Source: Opisthocomus hoazin
Taxonomy: Eukaryota; Chordata; Aves; Opisthocomiformes; Opisthocomidae
Assembly (NCBI RefSeq): GCF_030867145.1
Contig: NC_134433.1
Coordinates: 10,057,216 to 10,121,215, forward strand
Length of the DNA: 64,000 nucleotides
Direction of reading: 5' to 3'
Of the stretch, positions 1 through 18,600 are shown one piece after another; the first letter of the stretch is position 1; each line of letters begins with the position of its first letter. The notes under the pieces were generated by a model. The model saw only the letters and a list, made by a program, of their open reading frames with translations, searched no databases and was not told where the DNA came from. Position numbers and translations under genes: made by a program.

Positions 1-3000
1 AAAGGTCCTCTGAGCAGTCATGCATCCCTGGAGCCAGCCTTTGCTTCCACAAACCCACAGGGCAGCCCTCCCTGAGCATCACCCAGCGTGGGAGAAGCAG
101 AGCCACACGTACCCCCACTGCGTCTTTGCCCATGGCCAGCTCCCCCAGCCTCCCCCATGACACCGCCCGATCCTTCCCCCTGTCCCCGAGGACCCCGCAG
201 GCAGCAGGTGCCGGGACGGGCAGCGCGGTGGCAGAGCTCAGCTCAGGCGTGCTAACCTCTCCTCACAGGCAATCAAACCCCGGCCCCGGCAGGAGTCCCT
301 GCATATTAATTGCACGGCGTTATCCAGCCATCTGTTCCTGCAGCCAGGAAAAGAGCAGTCCCTTTGGTCTCCTCTATTAACAGGTTTCCCTGTAAATGCA
401 AACAAACCCTCCCGTCTCGGCGCCGCGCTCCAGAGCCGCTTTGAGGCACCCAGGAGGGAAGCGAGAGCTCGCGGGCATTTTAGTAAATCACAAGTGGCGA
501 ATGCAAAGGTGGGGATTTCACGCTGCCAGGCGGGAGAGCCAGGGGACGGGGTGGAGAGGCCTCTGCAAAGCCAAAACCTGAGATCAGATGGTTTCTGATC
601 CTGCTGCTCACCTTTAAACCTCTCGCCATCACCCTGCGAGGGAACGGGAAAGCAGAGCCGGCTGCAGGGGAGATCTGCTCGCACCCAACGCACCTCGGGG
701 GGCATTTCCCCTCTCCTTTCCCTATTTCACCCACCGTCTCCCTGGGCAGAGGATGCTCCGCATAAAGCACAGCACCCAGCAGGGCTGCTTCTCCGCAGGG
801 AGGTTTTACCCCCCTGCCAGCGCTGCCCCTACACCGTGCCGGGTGCCACACGCAGGGCGATGCCGGATCTGCCCCAGTGAAACCAAGCAGGAGCAAAGCA
901 TGAAGCCTTGAGAAGGGGATCAGGCCACCTAAACCTGAGGCTGAGCAGGGGTGACAGCAGGCAGGGGACACCAGCACCTTTGCAAGGTACCTCCAGCCCC
1001 TCGGGTTTTGCTCCTTTCCCGGAGCCGGGAAAGCAGCCAGCTTTGGCACGGCAGAGGCTGCACCCAACTGCCTTCCTGGTGTTGTTTCCTCTGCTTCTCC
1101 TAAATATCACCGAAATGCCAGCGATTGTCCCCAGGCTGGGCCGCGCCAGCTGGGGGGGTACCAGCCCTACCCAAAGGGAAGCAGCTGCTACGATCTCCCA
1201 GCTCCCTGCCGGGGTGAGACGGGGCTCAGAGGTGGCAGGTCTGTACCCCACCCAAAGGGCCAGCCCTCAAACACAGCCAGGAAGGGGAGACACTTCTCCC
1301 AGGAACGACGGACACTGGGCTGCCAACCTGCACCCTGCTCCTGCAGGCACCCACCTGAAGCCCTCCTGGGACAGCAAGGTCTATCAGGACAAGGGACTGG
1401 AGCCACAACATTCACCATTTCCTTTTTCCCTTGTTCAGTCCTCTCCTGCACTCTACCGCGTTGCCCCAGCAGCAGGGAGTGGCAGGTGGGATCAAGTGAC
1501 CTGACAACTGGCCATCTGGAGCATCTTTATTTATTACTCTTCATACGCATCCCCTCTGTATCTCGGCATCTGGACTCCAGCATGGAGCTGAGCTGCCTGA
1601 GGAGGCGGCAGCTCCGTGCACGTAAATGATGCTGCAACGTAAGGCAGCGGATGCTTAAAGACCATGGAGACCGCAGCCTGCTCAGTAAACAGGACGAAAC
1701 GAACCCACAGAGCTCAGAGCAGGGCAGGTTTTCCACCTCCTCCAGAGCCGGCCACAGCAGCCTGGTTCCTCACCTCCACGGGAGGTAAGACCCAAAGGCT
1801 GCGGCACCGGAGCTGGCGCCGTGACTCAGCAAGGCGGCTGCGCCGCAGCATCCTGCGGGACAGAGGATGAAGGTCGTGTCTCTCGTTAGAGAGACAGCAC
1901 TAGGAAACGACTTCCAGGGCAGAGCGTCAGCTTATCTAGGTACACCCAGCTAATTCCTACCTGTCGCGAGGAGGGGTACGTCCCGGTTCCTTTCCTCCTC
2001 TGGGCAATCTGTTCAGAGACAAAAAAAGGGATGGGATGCCCCACGTTTACCTCTGCAAACCATCTTCAGTCTTCGCAGTGATTACGTTATCCACTACAGC
2101 AGTGTTTGGCCAGGGTGATGGCACGTTTGGCCAAGCAGAGGACACTGACACAACTTCATTTCTCACCTTCATCCAATCTCCTCCTGGTCCTTCACCGCCG
2201 AGAGCCGCAAGGAGGCTGTCTTATCTCCCTTCCCAAAATGAGAGCAAGGAATGGCTGCAACTCCAAGCATGAGGCATGGCACAGGGCAGGGAAAAACCAC
2301 CCCAAAAACCAAACAGTGCAGAAAATGAACAGACAGTGTTACCATGACGGGGATTTGAAGGAGACTCTGAAGAATCTACGAGTCAGCAGGTGCTGGGAAA
2401 CAATCCTCTTCCACCTCAGCTCTACTCACCCATCCCGTCCCCAAATCCCTGCTGGTATAAGCAAAGCTTTCTGCTTGTCCATGCAATTCCCCCAAACTTC
2501 GCTGGATTTGGGCTGCTGACACAAGGAAAAGATAGAATAACCTAAGCCACACTATGAACCCCAAGTTCTAAAAATCTCCAACCCCCAGAAATCTGCTCTA
2601 CCTGCTGTATTTAAAACAGCGGGACGAGAACAAGCACGTGCTATTTGTGAGGCAAGCTCCCCGCGACCACCCGGGCACACACGCGCCCGGGGTGCAGACC
2701 GCTAGCTCTAGCGGATAGATCCATGGTTTTTAGATAACATGCACTGCCCATTTCTGGACACAAAATTGCTGACAGGCCTGCGAGTCCCCTCGGTCCAGCA
2801 AGCTGCTTCATCGCCGTCTGCCACGCGCTTCCCATTCACCGAACACAACATCCAAGCTGCGTTCCCTCAGCCTGGCCGGTCACCGCTCCTCCGTGTCCTC
2901 GAGTTCTGACACCCTCCCCCTGCCCTGCTCCCACACGATCTTTTAATTCTTTAATTCTATTAATACCACCTAATAATTACTTTGTTCCAAGCCTGCTGAG

Positions 3001-4050
3001 TAATGACTGCCGACGCTTCATTACTATTTCTGTAAAGAAACCTAGCTTTAATACATTGAATTTCTGCAGGGAGGAGTGACAAGAACTGTCCTTGCTGTCC
3101 TCTCTCTGCCTACATGATCCGCAGGGCAGGGAAAGAGCCAAGCACTTGATTCTCCAGGCATCTTCAGCGTCACAACTGTGTGATCCAGTTCAGAATGAAC
3201 TAGATTAAAATAAAACCAGCTCAGAAGAGAGTTGGAATACAAGCAGTGAGGGAAAACAGCCAGTGACCAAACAGCATCTACTGGTTTTAGGCCTCTTCCT
3301 TAAGAGAAGCTTCTACACCAGGTTCTGTCGCTCAGACCAACACTTCCCTCAACTCCTCCAGAGCTGCTGGGCTTTGGCATTTCCTTCATCTAATCAAAAT
3401 AAAGTCTGCTCAACTTGGAATTCAACCTACGTGAATTAAAGCAATTCAAAGCAATAGGGTAAGCAGCCCACAGAGCACAGAGGAAGCGCGAATTAATCGC
3501 TTCCTTCATTAACACTTACCTTCAAAGCAGTCAGCCACAGAACTCGTCAACACCAGTTCCTTGCAGACGTTTATTTTTATATTCACAAGAAGATGAATGT
3601 AAAAGAAATTTATGTAGATGCTAAATCAAGGGGTTTGTTCATAACTAGAAAAGAGTCACTCTCAGCATTTTAGTTCTCCTCTCAGAGCAGGACTGATGTT
3701 TCCACCACTGTGCTCTTTACCAACTCTTTTAAAAATCGAATTACATAAAGAGATTAAGGCCACAGAAGGTAACAAAGAGCGGCAACGTCACCTCCTGAAA
3801 AACCGCCTCTTGGATCACTTCACCCAGTTACCTGTTTCGCCAGCCTCTTCACCCCATCTTGATTTTACTTGATCACGCCCGGTTTCCCAGCCGCTGCGCT
3901 GAACAAGCAGCCCAAGCCAAAACCCAAGCAGCAGCAGAGCTGAGAGAAAGCGGTTCACCCACTTTCAGAGACTGTTTCATCACCACAGAAACTGACAACC
4001 TTGGAGACCTGCAGCTTCTACCTTCGAAAGATAAGCACATCAGGACAATT
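1..4050. other. Non-coding flank downstream of MDH2, no gene recognised
   Basis: I found no exon that I can assign to a family on either strand. The first 1.9 kb is GC-rich with scattered CpG; 2940-3070 is AT-rich. Short open frames here have no recognisable domains or coherent splice sites. In mammals the next gene beyond the MDH2 3' end is SRRM3, so part of this could be its upstream region, but nothing seen here proves that. A perfect 8-bp stem with a 4-nt loop lies at 1877-1896. Confidence 0.5.
1877..1896. repeat. Perfect short inverted repeat (8-bp arms, 4-nt loop)
   Basis: TGTCTCTC and GAGAGACA flank GTTA. It could form a small hairpin in DNA or RNA. No downstream T-run or gene gives it an obvious role, so it may be chance. 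Confidence 0.5.
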
Positions 4051-4080
4051 CCACATGGTACACTGAAAAAATGAGGCCTT

Positions 4081-4086
4081 TTTATT
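4081..4086 (-). terminator. MDH2: Polyadenylation signal of MDH2 (AATAAA on minus strand)
   Basis: TTTATT on the plus strand reads AATAAA on the minus strand, about 150 nt past the MDH2 stop codon at 4233-4235. This implies a short 3' UTR with cleavage near 4055-4070. It is the first canonical signal after the stop. Confidence 0.75.
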
Positions 4087-4232
4087 GATGATTAGACTCT
4101 GCACTGGCAACAATCATTAAGCTAATACAGACAGACTTCAACCAAAGCATGAGCTTTGAAACAGAAGTCGTAAAGTGACATGATGCCTTAATAAATTAAG
4201 GAAGTTGTTAATTCCTCTCCGTCATCAACTCT

Positions 4233-12378
<8,146 letters not shown>

Positions 12379-12419
12379 GGCGCGGCGGCTCCGGTGACTC
12401 CAACGACCTCCACGGCGCC

Positions 12420-12429
12420 GCGCCTGCGC
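12420..12429. promoter_or_regulatory. NRF1-like site GCGCCTGCGC
   Basis: GCGCCTGCGC differs at one central base from the palindromic NRF1 consensus GCGCATGCGC, a commonly bound variant. NRF1 activates nuclear genes for mitochondrial proteins, which fits MDH2. Assigned by motif only. Confidence 0.55.
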
Positions 12430-12491
12430 GGGACCGCGAGCCAGGTCTCGCGATACTTGCCTCCTCCCCCCGACCCCGCCTTGGCGGGAAG

Positions 12492-12501
12492 TCTCGCGAG
12501 A
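12492..12501. promoter_or_regulatory. Perfect TCTCGCGAGA palindromic promoter element
   Basis: This exact 10-bp palindrome is a known core element of ubiquitously expressed CpG-island promoters and has been linked to ZBTB33/Kaiso binding and bidirectional transcription. Partial copies lie at 12446-12453 (TCTCGCGA) and 12603-12610 (TCGCGAGA, running into the STYXL1 ATG). Confidence 0.8.
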
Positions 12502-12509
12502 CCTCGGCC

Positions 12510-12517
12510 TGACGTCG
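12510..12517. promoter_or_regulatory. CRE-like TGACGTCG
   Basis: It matches the CREB/ATF octamer TGACGTCA at seven of eight positions. A second TGACG half-site follows at 12525-12529. It sits between the two starts in the divergent promoter. Motif evidence only. Confidence 0.5.
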
Positions 12518-12609
12518 CCCCTAGTGACGGCTGGGCGTCGCTCCCTAGGAACCGGCCCGCGCCCGGCGGGCCGCGACGGCTGTCGGCGACAATCGCGGTT
12601 CGTCGCGAG

Positions 12610-15600
12610 ATGGCGGGGGTGGCTCTCTGCGAGCCCCGACACCTCTACAACATCCTGAACCGGCGGCCGCGGCTGGCGGAGCCCCGCCGCCTGTGCTTGC
12701 TGGGTGAGCCGGCGGGGCGGGCCGGGGGCCCGGCGGGAGTGGGCCTTGCGCTTGGGCCTTGCTCCCGTTCGCGGCCCGGGCACCGAGCCCGGCGGCGGGG
12801 CTGGGGCCTCGTCGCGTTAATTTGGCAGAAAATAAACCGCCTTGCGTTCTAACTCTCTTCACTGGAGTGAGAGGCTAGGTGTGGCTAGGTTTGAATTCTG
12901 AGTGATGTCCAATTTGCCACTACCAGTCCAGTCGCGTTTAATATGTATATTAAACTGCCACGATTCTGGATACACTAATAGCAGCCTGCACCTTCAGTCC
13001 AGTCGTGCTCATGAACTGGCACGGCCACATTTGGTCGCGTTCAGTGAGAAACTGTGACAACTGGCTGCTTAAACAGTGCAGTTTTATTTGTGCAACAGGT
13101 ATAGAGGTTTTTTGAATTGCCGGTGATAGTGACTGTCTGCAAGAAAGCACGTGCAAATATAAAATGCCTGAAAAGGTTATAAATAATACAGCCTGGCTAC
13201 AAACATTAGGGAGTAACTATTCCCAAGAAAAGCGCTTAGTTTAAGTCTCACCCAAGGCGTCCCAAGGGGCGGAGAAGCAAGGCTCAGCCCGTCAGCCGAT
13301 CCCAGCTGTTGGAGGCAGTCTGAGGTGGAGTTTCTCTTGACTTGCTCACGGTGTTATCTTCTTCTCCTCCAAAAATCTATGGTGTTATCTTCTTCTCCGA
13401 AAATCCCCCATTTCCCTGGCTATTTTTATATCCTTTCTACCTTTAAGGTTGAGTTTGAGTGACTGTAGTCATACACACCTTTTATCAGGATTGGTGTAAA
13501 ATTTTCTCGCTTCACGTTTAAAGGTATAGTTTATGAAAAATCGAGAGCGCAGACTTGAAGAGGGGTGGTTGCACCTTGGAGACGGGTAGCCTTCGGGATG
13601 GAGGTGTGTTTTGGTATTAAAATGATATTAAAACGAACAAAGTTCACGAGAGGGTAGCACTTTGGCAAGGTTTCGAAAACCTGTTGGCTCAGGGGGCCAG
13701 ATGAGCTGCTTATCAGTTCTAGAGAACCATTTCTTCCCGCTTTATCATCACGGAGCATGGCCACGGAATCTTCACTCCACTCCATCCTCTATGGTGTGTT
13801 GCAGAGAGTTGCTGTGTTAGTGGATTCCTCGCATGCCTGCTGCAGCTGTGTCCCATCCTCAGAGCTCCTTTTGCTTTTCCTCAATGGGTGAACATTGCAC
13901 GTTTTCATATAAACCTTAATTTTCAGATGTAAAACCTTAATTTTACTAATAATTCCACAGGCCTGCCTGCCCGCTGCTGCCTTTCCGCTTGCCTTTGGCC
14001 TGCTCTGGCCCGTTGCCGGGGACAGACGCTCTCCCCTGCAGCTCCCAGACCAGATTTCCACCGCGCAAAGGTTGCTGATAAGCATTTGTGTCCTTGCATA
14101 GTGCCACTGCCAAAAAAAAGGTGCCTGGTATTGTGATATTATGAAGGCTTTTGATGAGGGAGTCAGCCAGTTTGGGAGTGGGGTCGGGGTCTCTCCGGGG
14201 CCCCCGTCCCTGGGGCAGCGCAGGGGCAGAGGTGCTGGGCGCCGGGAGGTCAGAGCAGGCCCGGCGAGCGGGGCCGGGCAGTGCCGCAGAGCAGGGCAGA
14301 ACAGAGCTGTGAACACTGCGATACCACACCTGGGTCGGGACTAAAGTTGCTGGCATCGCTTGGTGTCACACAGAGACTCACGTCGGTGTCAGGGTTCGTT
14401 ATACCCACAGTGGAAAGTTTCGGTTTCCAAGAAACTGAACCTCTTTTCTCTGGTTGATGTCGGTGGCTGAATTCCCACTGGTGTAAGGAGGAACAGGATT
14501 CTACCTTGAAATCATCAAATAAGCCAATTGCTCTGTCTTGGTTGTTTTTCTCAGATGCCCGTACTCAGCGCGAATACGATGAGAGCCATATTATTACAGC
14601 ACGCAGGATTGAACAGGTGAGGGGGGACTGCTGTTTGTGCAAACCATCCCTGCGTTTAGCAGTGAGCAGTAAGCCAAAATTGGCTTAAAACCCACAGGAA
14701 TTGTCCCAGCCTCCCCTGCCTTTTCCAGCCACGTTCTACCACTGGAGGGATGTATTCTGTCACAAAGCAAGCAAAGGTGGCTTCAGTAGCCCAAAGGATT
14801 AGCACATAGGAGCTGTATATCGGGAAAAGTATTGCACAAGAACTAACATATTGTAGCCTTGTCCCACAAAGGACAGTGCTGGCATCCGTACCGCTGCGGC
14901 TGATGAAGCAATCTGGTGTAGTCTGCGTCATTTCTGCACTCTAACCGGGTCTTTCAGCGCCAAGTACAGACGTAGCCCCAAGCCTGTCCCGTAGCTATAG
15001 TGTAGTAACTTGCAAGATGTTGGCAGCGTTGATGCCACAAGACAAGTATGGAGCTGTGCTCCTGACAGAATTCCTCATTGATTTTGGTAGAGTCCTACAG
15101 GGGAGTATGTGGTACCGGATTCCGAGGAGCTGTGGTGTGTCAGATACTGTGTGGTGTACGACTGCGAGACCAGCTCTTTGGATTGCTGCGACTATGAGGA
15201 AGAGGAGGAAGAAAAAGGTACCTGTGACCCATGTTAGTCAAGACCTCACTGCAGGATAGATATTCTTCCCATTCCTCATTCAATTTTATGATCTTATTGG
15301 AAGAGATGCAAATTTACCCAGTTTTATTTGAAAAACGAACATCTGTGCTATGCCCCTGGTTTTTCACTGTGTTGTATATCTACTTAGGCTTCAAAAATCC
15401 AGATTTTATTTCAAAGCATCCTGGCAGGCCTGGTTTCCTATCTGTGGACTGATCCCTCGGAAGCTCCTTGCCACATGTGAGGAATGGGTTCTTTTTGTTT
15501 TTCCTCATTGCATTGAATTGGGCTTGTCCAACGATTGCCTTTTAGGGAGCAGTGCTGCTTTGAAGACTGAAAACACTGACTCAAGTTCCGTATGTTCACA

Positions 15601-18600
15601 GAGTGAGTACTTCCTTCTTTGAGGGTTGTAAAAGGCTTTCACATTGTCATATTTTAAAACACTTGGCTTTAATGGGGGTGATGATTTGATGGAGTTCACT
15701 GAGAAATGTGAAGAGCTGGAAACTTTTCCACGTAATTGTTCAGTCTTCCTTGAACCATGGAAATGTTTAGCTTTCATGCGTCCTTTGGCAAGGAGTTCTG
15801 CTGTGTGCAGAACCACTTCTGTATGTTTGTTTGGCTTCTGTGGCTTTATAAAGGCTACTATCATTTTAGCAAAGATTTACATCATTTTTTTAAGGAAAAA
15901 ATCTACAAGCTTAAGGGGAATGGATAAAGCCAGCATGTTTGTAAATGCTCAATGATGAGACAGTAGCAAGGGAAGGTGTGAAGAGTCAGAAGTAGGTTTC
16001 TATTGTGCTGATCTATTTCTAAAGCAGACGTAGCTAGAGGCAAGCGGGATGGATCTCTTGGGAGAAGGAGGGGGAGCAGCCATCTCACATAATCTGCTTC
16101 ACTGAAGGGAGTGTTTTAAACCTTGTGAAGAATTTATTCAAGATTCCTCCCCCTTTGCCTGAAGCAGACTAAAGAAAAGGGCCTCCATGAAACTAAGATT
16201 ATTAGATTTAAATTAATAATACTTCCTATTATGGGAACTTATTACAAGCATTTCCCAAAGAATAATGGGGAGGGAAAGAAAAAACTTTATCTAGACCTAC
16301 AAAAGAAACCACAAGAGGAATAAAAGATCAGGACAAGAGGTGAAGAGCAACGTCCCTTGTTATTGACCTGCAGCAACAGTTAAAGAATAAGTCTAGCTTT
16401 TAACAAGGCTTTCCACAGACCATTAGGTGAAATGAAAAGCAGTTTGCTGTCGGTGTCAGTGGGCCAGATGTAAGCCCCAGCGCTGACAGAGGCACTTTCA
16501 ACCTGCCCTGGCAAACAGGTTTTTGATCTCATCAGATGCTGAGGAAGGAACTGCTGTCCAACATGCCAGAAGCTTACAGCAGTTCACCCGCCATCCCGTG
16601 CTCGTCCTGAGGGGAGGATACAAGCGTTTTTCAGCTTGCTATCATTTTCTGAGGACTCAGAAAATATTGTGGATGCCGCAGGTGAGATGAGACCAATTTG
16701 CAAGGAGAAGACATTAGCATTGGTATTGAACTGGTGATGGCTAATGAATTCAAGTTAAACGGTGTTGTAAACCTGGTATCAGAGTAATTTCAAACAAAGG
16801 AAGTAAATGTAATTTGAGTTACTGTGCTTGCCCTGAGTCTCACCATTGATTCTTTTACAGCCACACTTTGCCTTTTTTATCCTTCTTCTATTGCGTGAAA
16901 GAAAGCTGATGAAAACAACCTGGGAAGATTTCTCTGATAACCCCGAACCTGGCCTACTGGCGAGTGCAGATAACTAAACAAACAGTAGCAAATGATGAAA
17001 AGAAGTGGGTTCCTCTCTGGCACGTGGTTCTCTGGGATGGCACACAGTAAATGTTTTCAGACAGAAGTACAATTCCTATCAAGCACTGTGTTCCATGTCT
17101 AGTAAGCTTTTAATCGAGAAGGATCACAAAGCAAGTGCTGGGGCATTGTTTCAACAGGCCCAGAAAGAAAACAGCCATCCACTGGAACACTGGTATCCTA
17201 ATTGTTTGGTTTCACCTACAAACAATGATCTATTTAGCTTATGAGAAACAATTGCCCTTTTTTCACGGGACCTGAGGCAGGGCAGATTTAGAGGGCACCA
17301 GACAGCAGAGAGCACCTCATCACAACATGTCTTTTGTTTCACTTGTACCTCTTCACTTCTGGTTCATGTGAAATAGCCTGTGGCACGGTGCTAAGCTGTG
17401 GGATGCTACAGTGCAGGAGAGAAAATCAATCCACTTTGTGCTTCTTTGTGAAGGGTAGCAAACTGCTGAGCTTCCCCATCAGATTCACTTGGACACCGAG
17501 TACCTCCTTGCCTCTCAGTTTAAGCTGTTCTTCTCTGTTGCTTAAATGGTTAGGCTGCTGTTTTGCTCTGCTGTAGCACTAGCCGAGTACTGGTGAAGGA
17601 TGTAGAGGCACTGTTGGCTACTCGTGTATTTTTATTCTCAGCCTGCACGCTGCAGGCACCGGAAGCAGCTGCGGGCTCACGTTGTGCCACTCCGGGGCAC
17701 CTGCAGCTCTGCAGGTGGCAGATGATTTCATTTGTCCTTGCAAACAGTAACCGGAGAAAACATCAAATGAATCTGTCATGCTGCAGTCCCTCCAGACAAT
17801 GTAAAGAATACATGCTGCCTCCTGTTTAGTTAGGATTTGTTTCAGGTAACGCCACAATGACAGCAATGCTGTTAATTATGCTCACTAAATGTAGCAAAAA
17901 CGTCAATATGCAGAAAGTCCAGGTGATTGAATGAATCACTACACTAGAATGTGTCATGGGCTGTTGACTAAGTGTGTGTTCAGTTCTTCACATGACTTCT
18001 GTTTAAGAACTTACCGAGCTGACAGGAGCAAATACGCTCTCTAAACTGAGCCTATGGTTTCTCTCTGGCAGGAACTAGACAACTTCCAGCCGTACCCTGT
18101 AGAAATACTGCCTGCAAAGTTATATATGGGCAGTTTCAAGCAGGCCTGTGACCAACAAATTCAGAAAGATCTGAAGATCAAAGCAGAAGTCAACATCTCG
18201 GAAGAGCCCGCCACACTGTAAGTTAAACAGTTCAAGGTGTATCCTCAGCAATGGCTGTGCCTGTGAAAAAAAGTGGGGTGGCACAGCACCAGAGCCCATT
18301 CGCAGAGGAGTCACTGCCTGTGAACTTCCAAGCAAACCTCTGTTTGGAGGAAAACTCAGCAGATTCAAGTGCTAATTCATGCTCACTTTTCTGATCTCTG
18401 CTCCAGAGTTTGCGCAGCAGCAACGCAGTCGTGCAGCCCTTTACCATGACATGGGTGGAATGGGTGAGAGGAGGACTTGGGAAGCCCTCAGCATTTTGAG
18501 TCTGTTGCATACCACCGTCCTTCGGGAGGAACCTACATCTCTGAGCAGCTTTCAGAGCAAAATCTTACAAACACATCAGTGTAAAAACTAAACCACCCAT

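Larger units (their letters stand above)
12379..12609. promoter_or_regulatory. Bidirectional CpG promoter of MDH2 and STYXL1
   Basis: Only 231 bp separate the two start codons, which diverge. The DNA is very rich in CpG and has no TATA box. It carries an NRF1-like site (12420-12429), TCTCGCGA-type sites at 12446, 12492 and 12603, and CRE-like TGACG cores at 12510 and 12525. This architecture is typical of divergent housekeeping gene pairs. Both products are mitochondrial, so a shared promoter with an NRF1 site makes sense, but co-expression is an inference. Confidence 0.88.

Noticed and set aside
1-4050. Possible SRRM3 exon, expected by mammalian synteny
   Set aside because: No Arg/Ser-rich coding segment or coherent exon was visible; donor-like GTAAGA at about 1786 has no supporting frame.
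15101-15217. STYXL1 exon 3 starting after CAG at 15100
   Set aside because: It would put the exon in the wrong frame and lose the [16 protein letters not shown] match to the human protein.
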